Shown here: positions 26,712 to 35,629 of the stretch, one piece after another
Layout of the letters: every line of letters starts with the position of its first letter
Numbering within the stretch: position 1 is the first letter of the stretch
Translations under genes and position numbers: made by a program
NCBI RefSeq assembly: GCF_014207855.1
Contig: NZ_JACHKZ010000018.1
Location: 23,398 to 87,397, forward strand
Source: Comamonas odontotermitis
GTDB lineage: Bacteria > Pseudomonadota > Gammaproteobacteria > Burkholderiales > Burkholderiaceae_C
DNA length: 64,000 nt
Reading direction: 5' to 3'
Notes under the pieces: generated by a model
The model's database searches: none
Seen by the model: the letters and a program-made list of their open reading frames with translations, nothing else
What the model was told of the DNA's origin: nothing

Positions 26712-27302
26712 ATGAACGTTGTCGCTTTTGCGCGCGCTAAGCAAGGTACGGGTGCGAGCCGCCGCCTGCGTAATTCTGGCCGTACGCCTGGCATCATCTA
26801 CGGTGGTGCAGCCGAGCCTCAATTGGTTGAAGTGGACCACAACACCCTGTGGTACGCCCTGAAGAAGGAAGCTTTCCACGCATCCGTGCTGGAAATGGAT
26901 CTGGACGGTGCCAAGAGCCAAGTGCTGCTGCGCAATGTGCAGTACCACCCCTTCAAGCAACTGGTTCTGCACGTTGACTTCCAACGCGTGGACGCCAACA
27001 CCGTGCTGACCATGAAGGTGCCTGTGCACTACTCTGGCGCTGAAGAGTCGCCTGCAGTGAAGATCGACAAGTGCATGGTTACGCCAGTCGTGACTGAAAT
27101 CGAAGTCCGCTGCATGCCCAAGGACCTGCCTGAATTCATCAGCGTGGATCTGAGCAAGCTGGAAAAGGGCGCTACCCTGCACCTGAACGATGTGGTGCTG
27201 CCAAAGGGCGTGACGCTGGTTTCCCACAGCAATGCTGCTGTGATCTCCGTGGCTGCACCTGCTGGTGGCGCCGCTGACGAAGAAGCCCCTGCTGCCGAGT
27301 AA
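26712..27302 (+). CDS. rplY: 50S ribosomal protein L25 (CTC-type)
   Basis: A 196-residue 5S rRNA-binding protein of the long L25/TL5/Ctc class. N-terminal L25 core (residues of about 5-95, with RLRNSGRTPGIIYGG and the EVDHNTLWYAL segment), then the extra TL5-type C-terminal domain (residues 100-185) ending in an acidic alanine-rich tail. Its predicted promoter lies before the hairpin at 26641-26667. The family position between prs and pth is conserved. Confidence 0.96.
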   Translation: MNVVAFARAKQGTGASRRLRNSGRTPGIIYGGAAEPQLVEVDHNTLWYALKKEAFHASVLEMDLDGAKSQVLLRNVQYHPFKQLVLHVDFQRVDANTVLTMKVPVHYSGAEESPAVKIDKCMVTPVVTEIEVRCMPKDLPEFISVDLSKLEKGATLHLNDVVLPKGVTLVSHSNAAVISVAAPAGGAADEEAPAAE

Positions 27303-27343
27303 GCGCAAGTATGTGCAGCGCGTCAGCGCTGCAGCAATACCCA

Positions 27344-27376
27344 AAGGCTGCATTGTGACCAATGCAGCCTTTTTTC
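27344..27376 (+). terminator. Intrinsic terminator after rplY
   Basis: Twelve-base stem (aaaggctgcatt and aatgcagccttt) with a six-base loop and a T run, closing the rplY transcript before pth. Confidence 0.85.
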
Positions 27377-27479
27377 ATCTCCATGCTGCATCGAGACGAA
27401 AGCGCTTCCCACGAAGCCCTTCACCCGCACACTACAGCGTTTGCGGAATGCCCCTTCACTGCACCGATAATCCTCGCCC

Positions 27480-28088
27480 ATGATCAAGTTGTTTGTTGGC
27501 CTCGGCAACCCCGGACCGGAATACGAAGGCACACGCCACAATGCAGGTTTCTGGTGGATCGATGCGCTCGCCAGCCATTTGCGCGTGCAACTCGTCCCCG
27601 ACCGCAACTATTTCGGCCTGGTCGCCCGCACAACGGTGCAAGGCGAATCCATCTGGTTGCTCGAACCGCAGACGTTCATGAACCTCTCTGGCAAGTCGGT
27701 AGGCACCCTGGCACGCTTTTTCAAGATCAAGCCAGAAGAGGTTCTCGTGGTGCATGACGAATTGGATCTGCCCCCTGGCCAGGTCAAGCTCAAGAAGGGT
27801 GGCGGCCATGGTGGCCACAATGGCTTGCGCGATATCCATGCGCAACTGGGCTCACCCGATTACTGGCGCTTGCGCATCGGCATTGGTCACCCCGGCAACA
27901 AGGAAGAAGTGCCCCACTGGGTGCTGCGCAAGCCGGCGCCGGATCAGCGCACTCTGATTGAAGACAGCATCATCCACTCCATGCAGGCCGCCCCGGAGCT
28001 CCTGTCTGGCGATATGGAAAAGGCCACCCTCAAGATCCACACCACCAAACCGGCACGCCCCAAGCCTCCGCGGCCCGCAGGCACATGA
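27480..28088 (+). CDS. pth: Peptidyl-tRNA hydrolase
   Basis: A 202-residue enzyme that rescues stalled peptidyl-tRNA by hydrolysing the ester bond. The catalytic set matches E. coli numbering: Asn10 in GLGNPG, His20 in TRHNAGF, Asp93 in [11 protein letters not shown] and Asn114 in GGHNGLRD. The proline- and lysine-rich tail ([10 protein letters not shown]) is an extra. A bidirectional terminator lies between pth and the ferredoxin gene. Confidence 0.97.
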   Translation: MIKLFVGLGNPGPEYEGTRHNAGFWWIDALASHLRVQLVPDRNYFGLVARTTVQGESIWLLEPQTFMNLSGKSVGTLARFFKIKPEEVLVVHDELDLPPGQVKLKKGGGHGGHNGLRDIHAQLGSPDYWRLRIGIGHPGNKEEVPHWVLRKPAPDQRTLIEDSIIHSMQAAPELLSGDMEKATLKIHTTKPARPKPPRPAGT

Positions 28089-28110
28089 TCTGAATACGCC
28101 CCCAACACCG

Positions 28111-28140
28111 AAAAAGCGCCCTGGAGGCGCTTTCTTCGTT
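28111..28140. terminator. Terminator between pth and ferredoxin gene
   Basis: Eight-base stem (aaagcgcc and ggcgcttt) with a five-base loop, preceded by an A run and followed by tcttcgttt; usable from both convergent genes. Confidence 0.7.
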
Positions 28141-28164
28141 TTGAGTGCAGGGCGAAGCAACAGG

Positions 28165-28422
28165 CTACAAGCCCTTCTCCGCCTGCAGACGCAGGTACTT
28201 TTGCATCAGCGTTTCCCGGTTTTCCACAAATTCGGGGTTGACCGGAATACACGCGACCGGGCAAATCTGCACGCATTGCGGCTCATCAAAATGGCCTACG
28301 CACTCGGTGCATTTGTGCGGATCGATCTCGTAATACGCCTCGCCCAGGTAGATGGCATCGTTGGGGCATTCTGGCTCGCACACATCGCAGTTGATGCACT
28401 CATCGGTAATCATCAAAGCCAT
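28165..28422 (-). CDS. 2[4Fe-4S] ferredoxin (YfhL/FdxA type)
   Basis: An 85-residue electron-transfer protein with two clusters. The first ligands are CINCDVCEPECP; the second set is CTECVGHFDEPQCVQIC followed by PVAC. The longer spacer in the second motif and the C-terminal helix place it in the Allochromatium-type group. The start ATG at 28422 (MALMITDEC) has GGAGG eight bases upstream. Convergent with pth. The redox partner is unknown. Confidence 0.95.
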   Translation of the reverse strand: MALMITDECINCDVCEPECPNDAIYLGEAYYEIDPHKCTECVGHFDEPQCVQICPVACIPVNPEFVENRETLMQKYLRLQAEKGL

Positions 28423-28494
28423 GGTTGCACCTCCATGTCGAAATGGAGCAAAAAGTGTGACATGAGCGACATTATCCCGCCTTCGCCTTCGCCA

Positions 28495-28514
28495 TACTCG
28501 CGTCTTTGCGAGTA
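28495..28514. promoter_or_regulatory. Inverted repeat between ferredoxin and dpp genes
   Basis: Arms TACTCGC and GCGAGTA with a six-base spacer, in the 196-base divergent region between the ferredoxin and dppB starts. The size suits a regulator dimer; no regulator is adjacent. Confidence 0.35.
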
Positions 28515-28618
28515 AGCATGCATGGTGTGCCGGAATTTTTCGCGTTATGCTGGCAGCGCTTGCCAAGACAAGAGTCTTCGCTATTGTTTTTGAGAACACT
28601 TAACCACGACAGCCGACC

Positions 28619-29581
28619 ATGGGTCTTTTTTTCCTCAAGCGCACCCTCACGCTGCTGCTCACACTGCTGGGTACGTCCATCGTCGTGTTTCTGGTGCTTG
28701 AAATACTGCCTGGCAACGCTGCCCAAATGCTGATGGGGCCTGATGCCGCGCCCGAAGCCGTGGTAGAACTCGCCGAACAGCTGGGGCTCAACCAGCCCGC
28801 CTGGGAACGCTACTGGCACTGGATCAGCGGCCTGGTGCAATTGGATCTGGGCAACAGCTACAGCTACGGCACGCCGGTGCTGGAGCTGATTTCCGAGCGC
28901 CTTGCCCTCACCGTTCCGCTGGCGGTGATGGCCATGGTCATCACCACCGCCGTAGCCCTGGTTGCCGGTATCTATGCTGCCAGCCACCATAACAAGATTG
29001 GCGATGTCAGCGTCATGGGCCTGGCACAGCTGGGTATCGCCATTCCCAATTTCTGGTTTGCCATTTTGCTGATCCTGCTGTTTTCGGTGCAGCTCAAGTG
29101 GTTTTCGGCAGGCGGTTTTCCGGGCTGGACGGAGGCATCGGGCGGCTCGTTCTGGGGCGCCATCAAGGCACTGATGCTGCCCGCCGTTTCCCTGGCCGTG
29201 GTGCAGGCCGCCATTCTGGCCCGTATCACGCGGTCTGCCGTGCTGGAGGTGCTGCGCGAGGATTTCGTGCGCACCGCACGCGCCAAAGGCCTGTCCCAGC
29301 GTGCAGCGCTCTACAAGCATGTGCTGCGCAACGCGCTGATTCCTGTGGTGACCGTCATGGGGCTGCAGTTTGCCAACCTGTTGGCAGGCACCATCGTGGT
29401 GGAAAACGTGTTCTATCTGCCAGGCATGGGTCGGTTGATTTTTCAGTCGATTGCCAACCGCGACCTGATGGTGGTGCGCAATTGCGTCATGCTGCTGGCC
29501 GCCATGGTGGTGGTGGTCAATTTTCTGGTCGATCTGCTCTACGCGATGATCGACCCCCGCATCAAGGCCAGTGATATCTAA
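28619..29581 (+). CDS. dppB: Peptide/dipeptide ABC transporter permease (DppB type)
   Basis: A 320-residue inner-membrane permease with about six hydrophobic helices. The EAA loop is in the segment VRTARAKGLSQRAALYKHVL. The N-terminal FFLKRTLTLLLTLLGTSIVV fits the DppB/OppB group, and the C-terminal half carries FLVDLLYAMIDPRI. Three bases separate it from dppC. Together with dppC it forms the pore of a peptide or amide importer. Confidence 0.9.
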   Translation: MGLFFLKRTLTLLLTLLGTSIVVFLVLEILPGNAAQMLMGPDAAPEAVVELAEQLGLNQPAWERYWHWISGLVQLDLGNSYSYGTPVLELISERLALTVPLAVMAMVITTAVALVAGIYAASHHNKIGDVSVMGLAQLGIAIPNFWFAILLILLFSVQLKWFSAGGFPGWTEASGGSFWGAIKALMLPAVSLAVVQAAILARITRSAVLEVLREDFVRTARAKGLSQRAALYKHVLRNALIPVVTVMGLQFANLLAGTIVVENVFYLPGMGRLIFQSIANRDLMVVRNCVMLLAAMVVVVNFLVDLLYAMIDPRIKASDI

Positions 29582-29584
29582 GCT

Positions 29585-30499
29585 ATGAGCCAGCCCCCTT
29601 CCCCCCTGGCAGCGCCACTGCCACTGCCTACTACGGCTCCCCCGGCGTACACAGCACCCGCAGCGCCCGGTTTCTGGCGCCGAGCACGGCGCAACCCCAG
29701 CTTTGTCATCGGCATAGTCCTCACGCTCGTGCTTCTGGTGGCTGCGGCCATTTCGTACCTGTGGACGCCATGGTCTCCCTACGATATCAACATGGAAGCC
29801 AAGCTCCAGGGCCCAACGCTTGCGCACTGGCTGGGCACGGATGCCTATGGCCGTGACGTGGCTTCGCAATTGCTGGTGGGTGCGCGCAATTCGATTCTGG
29901 TGGGGCTGGTGGCTGTCGGCATTGGCCTGACCATCGGCACCGCCCTGGGGCTGCTGGCGGCTGCCAAGCGCGGGTGGGTAGAAGAGGCCATCATGCGGCT
30001 GTCCGACTTCACTTTTGCATTTCCGGCCATTCTCTCGGCCATCATGATGACGGCCGTGTTCGGGGCGGGCATTGTCAACTCCATCATTGCCATTGGCATC
30101 TTCAACATTCCAACCTTTGCACGCATCACGCGTGCTTCGGCCAACGCCATCTGGTCACGAGAGTACATTCTGGCGGCTCGCTCCTGTGGCAAGAACAGCT
30201 GGAGCATCACCTGGCAGCATGTGTTGCCCAATATCCTGTCGGTGCTGATCGTGCAGGCCACCATCCAGTTCGCGCTGGCGATTCTGGCCGAGGCCGCGCT
30301 GTCCTATCTGGGCCTTGGCACACAGCCGCCGCAGCCATCGTGGGGCCGTATGTTGAGCGAAGCGCAGACCTTGATGTTCCAGGCGCCTCTGCTCGCCGTG
30401 TTTCCTGGCGTGGCAATCGCGCTGTCGGTGCTGGGCCTCAATCTGCTCGGCGACGGCCTGCGCGATCTGCTCGATCCCCGTCTTGCCCGCAAACGCTAA
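29585..30499 (+). CDS. dppC: Peptide/dipeptide ABC transporter permease (DppC type)
   Basis: A 304-residue inner-membrane permease. A proline-rich cytoplasmic start (residues of about 1-30) leads into the FVIGIVLTLVLLVAAAISY helix. The GTDAYGRDVASQLLVGAR segment and the EAA loop YILAARSCGKNSWSITWQHV are typical for the DppC/OppC group, and it ends in LGDGLRDLLDPR. The ATPase gene follows after nine bases. Confidence 0.9.
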   Translation: MSQPPSPLAAPLPLPTTAPPAYTAPAAPGFWRRARRNPSFVIGIVLTLVLLVAAAISYLWTPWSPYDINMEAKLQGPTLAHWLGTDAYGRDVASQLLVGARNSILVGLVAVGIGLTIGTALGLLAAAKRGWVEEAIMRLSDFTFAFPAILSAIMMTAVFGAGIVNSIIAIGIFNIPTFARITRASANAIWSREYILAARSCGKNSWSITWQHVLPNILSVLIVQATIQFALAILAEAALSYLGLGTQPPQPSWGRMLSEAQTLMFQAPLLAVFPGVAIALSVLGLNLLGDGLRDLLDPRLARKR

Positions 30500-30508
30500 G
30501 GATTGGCC

Positions 30509-31540
30509 ATGGCTTTGATAGATGTATCCAACCTCAGCATCCAGCTGCAAACGCACCGCGGCCCGGCTCGGGCCGTGCGCGACATCAGTTTCCAGATTGA
30601 GCGTGGACAGGCGCTGGGGCTGATTGGCGAATCGGGCTGCGGAAAATCCATCACCGCCATGGCGCTGATGGGATTGCTGCCCGAATCTGCGCAGGTGAGC
30701 GGAAGCGCTCTGTTTGACGGCCACAGCCTGATTTGCCAGCCCGACCGCTGGTGGCGCACCGTACGCGGCAACCGCATCGGCATGATCTTTCAGGAGCCGA
30801 TGACGGCATTGAACCCTGTGCAGACCATTGGCCACCAGATCAGCGAGCCCCTGCGCCTGCACAAGGGCATGAGCGCCCGCCAGGCCCGCAACGATGCCAT
30901 TGCCATGCTCGATCGCGTCGGTATTGCCCAGCCAGCGCAGCGTTACGATGCCTACCCCCACCAGTTCTCCGGCGGCCAACGCCAGCGCATCACCATCGCC
31001 ATGGCGCTGGCCTGCGGGCCCGATCTGCTGATTGCCGATGAGCCCACCACGGCGCTGGATGTGACCATCCAGCAGCAGATCCTCGATCTCATCAACAGCC
31101 TGGTGGCCGAGCGCAACATGGCACTGCTGCTGATATCGCACGACCTGGGGGTGATCTCGCAGAACGTCGACAAGATGGTGGTGATGTACGGCGGCACCGT
31201 GGTCGAATCGGGCAGCACCGAGGCGGTGTTCGAGCACATGGCCCACCCCTATACCCGCGGCCTGCTGGCGGCGCGCCCCAGCATGCAGCCCCGCGTTGGT
31301 GGCAAACCGCAGCGCCTGCAGACCATCGCCGGCACCGTGCCGGAGCTGGTAGACCTGCCCGCCGGTTGCACCTTTGCCGGGCGCTGCAGCTTCACCCAGC
31401 CCGCCTGCGCCGTGCAGGTGCCGCCTTGTATCGATCTGGGAGCAGCAGTGCCAGCGGAGCCCGGCCACGCACACCAGGTACATTGCCTGCGCCCCGAAGC
31501 CTATGCAGCAGCCACCACAGATGCAGGAGCCACCATATGA
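30509..31540 (+). CDS. dppD: Peptide ABC transporter ATP-binding protein (DppD type)
   Basis: A 343-residue ATPase. Walker [10 protein letters not shown]-loop in [13 protein letters not shown], signature SGGQRQR and Walker [13 protein letters not shown] are all present, followed by the switch His in LLISHDLGV. The C-terminal oligopeptide-transporter extension contains a [14 protein letters not shown] cysteine cluster, a common feature of DppD/OppD. It couples ATP hydrolysis to import through the DppB/DppC pore. The stop overlaps dppF by four bases. Confidence 0.92.
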   Translation: MALIDVSNLSIQLQTHRGPARAVRDISFQIERGQALGLIGESGCGKSITAMALMGLLPESAQVSGSALFDGHSLICQPDRWWRTVRGNRIGMIFQEPMTALNPVQTIGHQISEPLRLHKGMSARQARNDAIAMLDRVGIAQPAQRYDAYPHQFSGGQRQRITIAMALACGPDLLIADEPTTALDVTIQQQILDLINSLVAERNMALLLISHDLGVISQNVDKMVVMYGGTVVESGSTEAVFEHMAHPYTRGLLAARPSMQPRVGGKPQRLQTIAGTVPELVDLPAGCTFAGRCSFTQPACAVQVPPCIDLGAAVPAEPGHAHQVHCLRPEAYAAATTDAGATI

Positions 31541-32394
31541 GCCATACCCCTTTGCTGGAGGTTCGTGACCTGGTGCGCACCTACACGCTGCCCCGCGAAA
31601 AACTCTTTGCCGCGCCGCCCACGGTAGAGGCGCTCAAGGGCGTGGGCTTTTGCCTTCAGGCGGGCAAGAGCCTGGGCGTGGTCGGTGAGTCGGGTTCGGG
31701 CAAATCGACCCTGGCGCGCCTAGTGATGGCACTTGATGCGCCGACATCCGGCCAGGTTCTGCTGCAGGGCCAGGATCTGCACCGCATGCCAGCGAACGAC
31801 CTGCGCCGCGCGCGCAAGGATTTCCAGATGGTGTTTCAGGACCCTTATGGCTCGCTGGACCCGCGCCAGACGGTGGAGCGCATCGTCAGCGAGCCATTGC
31901 AGGCACAAGGCGACAGCAGCCGCGCCGAGCAGCGCGCCCGCACCATCGAGGTGTTGCAGCAGGTGGGACTGCGCCCGCAGGATGTGGACAAATACCCGCA
32001 TGAATTCTCTGGCGGCCAGCGCCAGCGCATTGCCATTGCACGCGCGCTCATCACCAAACCCCAGCTGATCGTGGCCGATGAACCGGTCAGCGCACTCGAT
32101 GTGTCGGTGCAGGCCCAGGTGCTCAACCTGATGCAGGACCTGCAGACCGAGTTCGGCATCACCTACATGCTGATCAGCCACGATCTGGCCGTCATCAACC
32201 ATCTGTGTGACGAAGTGGTCGTGCTCTACAAGGGCGAAATCGTGGAACGCGGCACGCCCGCGCAACTGTTCCAGCATGCGCAGCACCCCTACACGCAAAA
32301 ACTGGTGGGCGCGGTGCCGCAGGTACGGCCCCGGCGCCGCCATCCACAGGCCACACAGACCGCGCAGGCACAGGCCATGCCAAGTCCTGTATAA
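31537..32394 (+). CDS. dppF: Peptide ABC transporter ATP-binding protein (DppF type)
   Basis: A 285-residue ATPase. Walker A GESGSGKS, Q-loop FQDPYGSLDPRQT, signature SGGQRQR and Walker B IVADEPVSALD are intact. It lacks the long C-terminal extension usual for DppF, so it is about 40 residues shorter than typical relatives, ending in an alanine- and glutamine-rich tail. The ATG at 31537 overlaps the dppD stop, so translation is coupled. It forms a heterodimer with DppD. Confidence 0.9.
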   Translation: MSHTPLLEVRDLVRTYTLPREKLFAAPPTVEALKGVGFCLQAGKSLGVVGESGSGKSTLARLVMALDAPTSGQVLLQGQDLHRMPANDLRRARKDFQMVFQDPYGSLDPRQTVERIVSEPLQAQGDSSRAEQRARTIEVLQQVGLRPQDVDKYPHEFSGGQRQRIAIARALITKPQLIVADEPVSALDVSVQAQVLNLMQDLQTEFGITYMLISHDLAVINHLCDEVVVLYKGEIVERGTPAQLFQHAQHPYTQKLVGAVPQVRPRRRHPQATQTAQAQAMPSPV

Positions 32395-32451
32395 CCTGGG
32401 TCTCAAGGTTCTGTTTTGCGAAAGCGCGGCGCGCCTCCTGGGGGCAGCACA

Positions 32452-32510
32452 CAAAAATCATAGCTGCCAGCGCACAGTGCTCTTGGCTTTAGGCCATAAA
32501 GTGTTTGACG
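32452..32510 (+). repeat. ATAGC/GCGC dispersed repeat, copy 3
   Basis: AAAAATCATAGCTGCCAGCG followed by cacagtgctc and a GC-poor stretch ending in gtttgacg. It lies in the 215-base dppF-dppA gap, upstream of the dppA Shine-Dalgarno. No gene is seen in this gap. Confidence 0.55.
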
Positions 32511-32609
32511 CAGAAACAGCTGTGCGCGCTACCCCGCTCTTATTTTCAGAGCAGAACCGAAGACCATGAATCCGTCATCCGCCATAAAACTGTTCCAAGG
32601 AGTCCCTGG

Positions 32610-34100
32610 ATGCTGAACCGTAGAAATCTGCTTGCCGCAGGCGCACTGGCCCCGCTGCCGCTGTGGCTGCCTGCCACCGCCCAAGCGCAGAACAAGAAAG
32701 ACACCGTTGTGCTCGGCATGACGCTGGAGCCGCCAGGGCTCGATCCCACGGCCGGTGCTGCCTCTGCCATTGCCGAGATCACCCACTACAACATCTACGA
32801 GACGCTCACCAAGGTCAACCCCGATGGCAGCGTATCGCCCCTGCTGGCCGAAAGCTGGGAAGTCTCGCCCGATCTGAAGACCTACACCTTCAAGCTGCGC
32901 AAGGGCGTCACCTTCCACAACGGCGAGGCCTTCAACGCCCAAGCGGTCAAGTTCTCTTTCGACCGCGCTGCTGGCGAGAAAAGTACCAACAAGGACAAGC
33001 GCACCTTTGCCAATCTGACGGCACAGGTGGTGGATGATCACACCGTCGTGATCCTCAACAAGGAAATCGACCCTGACCTGCTCTTTGTACTGGGCCAGGC
33101 CACCTCCATCATCGTCGAGCCCAAGAGCACCGACACCAACGCCACCAAGCCGGTGGGCACCGGCCCCTACAAGCTGGGCAACTGGAGCAAGGGCGCATCG
33201 ATCACCCTGGAGGCCTGGCCCCAGTACCGCAATGCCAGCACCATTCGCATTCGCCGCGCCACCTTCCGCTTCATCTCGGATGCGGCGGCGCAAGTGGCTG
33301 CGCTGCTGGCAGGCGATGTCGATGTATTCCCGCGTGCAACGCCCCGGGGCATCGACCAGTTCAAATCCAACCCGCGCTACCAGGTGGTGACCAGCGGATC
33401 GCGCGCCAAGACCATTGTCGCCATCAACGAGCGCCGCAAGCCGCTCGATGACGTGCGCGTGCGCCGCGCGCTGTCGGCCGCCATTGACCGCAAGGCTGTG
33501 ATCGCGGGCGCCGCCGAAGGCCTGGGCGTGCCCATTGGCAGCCACTACGTGCCCGGCGCGTTCGGCTACGTTGACACCACTGGCATCAACCCCTACGACG
33601 TGGAAAAGGCCAAGAAGCTGCTGGCCGAAGCCGGTGTCAAGACGCCGCTGCAGCTGACCATGACGCTGCCGCCCACACCGTACGCGCGCCAGGGCGGCGA
33701 GATCGTCGCAGCCCAGCTGTCCAAGATTGGCATCGATGTGAAGCTGCAGAACGTGGAATGGGCGCAGTGGCTCTCGGGCACGTATACCAACAAGAACTAC
33801 GACCTGTCGATCATCTCGCACGTCGAGCCATTTGACCTGGAAAACTACACTCGCACGGATTACTACTGGGGTTACAAGTCGGAAAAATTCAACAAGCTGT
33901 TCGAGCAGATCAAGCTGGAAGCGCGCCCTGCCGACCGCGCCCGCCTGCTGGGCGATGCGCAGCGCCTGCTGGCCGAAGATGCCGCCAACGTCTACCTGTA
34001 CCAGCCGCAGTGGGTCACGGTTGCCGCCAAGAACGTACGCGGCCTGTGGAAAGACATGCCGATCTTCGTCAACGACCTGTCATCCATGTACTGGGCATAA
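32610..34100 (+). CDS. dppA: Periplasmic peptide-binding protein (SBP family 5)
   Basis: A 496-residue exported binding protein. The signal peptide is MLNRRNLLAAGALAPLPLWL with a twin-arginine-like pair and cleavage near AQA. Family 5 hallmarks follow: VLGMTLEPPGLDPT, the YETLTKVNPDGSVSPLLAESW block, then VTFHNGEAFNAQAVKFSFDR. It has AAGGAG eight bases upstream. It is placed after the ATPase genes, with its own Shine-Dalgarno and the repeat in its leader. I infer that it captures the substrate for DppBCDF; ligand class is not readable from sequence. Confidence 0.92.
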   Translation: MLNRRNLLAAGALAPLPLWLPATAQAQNKKDTVVLGMTLEPPGLDPTAGAASAIAEITHYNIYETLTKVNPDGSVSPLLAESWEVSPDLKTYTFKLRKGVTFHNGEAFNAQAVKFSFDRAAGEKSTNKDKRTFANLTAQVVDDHTVVILNKEIDPDLLFVLGQATSIIVEPKSTDTNATKPVGTGPYKLGNWSKGASITLEAWPQYRNASTIRIRRATFRFISDAAAQVAALLAGDVDVFPRATPRGIDQFKSNPRYQVVTSGSRAKTIVAINERRKPLDDVRVRRALSAAIDRKAVIAGAAEGLGVPIGSHYVPGAFGYVDTTGINPYDVEKAKKLLAEAGVKTPLQLTMTLPPTPYARQGGEIVAAQLSKIGIDVKLQNVEWAQWLSGTYTNKNYDLSIISHVEPFDLENYTRTDYYWGYKSEKFNKLFEQIKLEARPADRARLLGDAQRLLAEDAANVYLYQPQWVTVAAKNVRGLWKDMPIFVNDLSSMYWA

Positions 34101-34138
34101 ACGGCGCGGCTTGCTACGCTTGCTACTCGCCTCACGCC

Positions 34139-34175
34139 AAGCCCATCACAGCAACGTGCCGTGATGGGCTTTTTC
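34139..34175 (+). terminator. Intrinsic terminator after dppA
   Basis: Eleven-base stem (aagcccatcac and gtgatgggctt) with an 11-base loop and TTTTT. An alternative upstream amidase start at 34161 would fall inside it, which supports the start at 34209. Confidence 0.75.
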
Positions 34176-34208
34176 ATTGAACCTCAACCGATTTCACTCA
34201 TCGTCTCC

Positions 34209-35615
34209 ATGACCGCGCTGCACGATCTGCCTGCTACCGAGCTCCTGGCCGCCTACCAAAGACACGAGCTGTCCCCTGTCGATGTCATGCAATCCGTCAT
34301 CGACCATGTATCGCAGTGGGAGCCGCGGCTGTGCGCCACCTACCTGTACCGCCCCGAGAAAGCACTGGCGCAGGCGCGCGAAAGCGAAGCGCGCTGGCGC
34401 CAAAATACACCAGCCGGCCTGCTCGACGGCATACCTGTCACCATCAAGGAGAACATTGCCACGCAGGGCGACCCGCTGCCTGCAGGAACAGCCGCCGTCA
34501 AACTGGTGCCAGCCGCTGCCGATGCCCCGCCCGCAGCCCGCATGCGGGAAGCGGGCGCCATCATGTTCTCCAAGACCACCATGCCCGACTACGGCATGCT
34601 GTCGTCAGGTCTTTCCAGTTTTCACCACCTCTCGCGCAACCCCTGGGATCTGAGCAAGGGCCCGGGTGGCTCCAGCGCTGGCGGCGGCGCAGCCGCCGCA
34701 GCCGGCTACGGCCCGCTGCATATCGGCACCGACATCGGCGGCTCGTTGCGGCTGCCGGCCAGTTGGTGCGGCATCTACAGCCTCAAGCCCAGCCTGGGCC
34801 GCGTTCCGATCGACCCGCCCTACACCGGCCGCGCTGCCGGCCCGATGACACGCACTGTGGCCGATTCGGCGCTGATGATGCAGGTGCTCTCTGCCCCCGA
34901 CGTGCGCGACACCATGAGCCTGCCCGCGCAAGACATTGCCTGGGGCATGGTGGCAACCACCACGCCCGACTTCATCCGAGGCAAGCGTATCGGCCTGCTG
35001 ATGGATGCAGGCTGCGGATTGCCGCTGGAGCCCGAAGTCAGGGCTGCCGTCGAACGCGCCGCCGATCTGCTGCAGCAAGCCGGTGCCCTGGTCACCCCCA
35101 TGCAGCCTTTCATGACGCAGGCAATGCTCGACGGCATGGACCATTTCTGGCGCATGCGCTCGTTTACCGATATGCAGGCGCTCAGCAGCGAACAGCGCGA
35201 CAAGGTGCTGCCATATATTCGCGCATGGGCCGACAGTGCCCAGGGCATGAGTGGCACCGAAGTCTTCCACGCCAGCCAGCAGTTCCATCTGGTGCGCGTT
35301 GCCACCGTTCGCGCCACCAGCGCGTTCGACTACGTCATCTCTCCAGTCGCGCCCCATGTGGCGTTCAAGGCCGAATGGGCGGGGCCCACCAATGACCCGA
35401 TGCGCCCGCTGGAGCACATCGGCTTTACCGTGCCGTATAACATGTCGGAGCAGCCTGCTGCCTCCGTCAACTGTGGCTACACCGCAGCGGGTTTGCCCAT
35501 CGGCCTGCAGATCGCAGGTGCCCGGTTCGACGACCTGGGCGTTCTGCAACTCTCGCGTGCTTTCGAGCAGATCCGCGATCCACAACACCCCTGGCCCCAG
35601 CCGCCAGCGGCATAA
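34209..35615 (+). CDS. Amidase signature family enzyme
   Basis: A 468-residue serine amidase. The Ser-cisSer-Lys triad is complete: Lys80 in PVTIKEN, cis-Ser155 in GPGGSSAGGG and nucleophile Ser179 in GTDIGGSLR. The family hydrolyses carboxamides or C-N bonds in small molecules and peptides. The start ATG at 34209 (MTALHDLPATELL) follows the terminator of dppA. It is 14 bases upstream of the TTC38-like gene and downstream of the importer, so it probably handles what that importer brings in. The enzyme has no export signal and should be cytoplasmic. Confidence 0.9.
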   Translation: MTALHDLPATELLAAYQRHELSPVDVMQSVIDHVSQWEPRLCATYLYRPEKALAQARESEARWRQNTPAGLLDGIPVTIKENIATQGDPLPAGTAAVKLVPAAADAPPAARMREAGAIMFSKTTMPDYGMLSSGLSSFHHLSRNPWDLSKGPGGSSAGGGAAAAAGYGPLHIGTDIGGSLRLPASWCGIYSLKPSLGRVPIDPPYTGRAAGPMTRTVADSALMMQVLSAPDVRDTMSLPAQDIAWGMVATTTPDFIRGKRIGLLMDAGCGLPLEPEVRAAVERAADLLQQAGALVTPMQPFMTQAMLDGMDHFWRMRSFTDMQALSSEQRDKVLPYIRAWADSAQGMSGTEVFHASQQFHLVRVATVRATSAFDYVISPVAPHVAFKAEWAGPTNDPMRPLEHIGFTVPYNMSEQPAASVNCGYTAAGLPIGLQIAGARFDDLGVLQLSRAFEQIRDPQHPWPQPPAA

Positions 35616-35629
35616 GAGAGGAATGCAGC

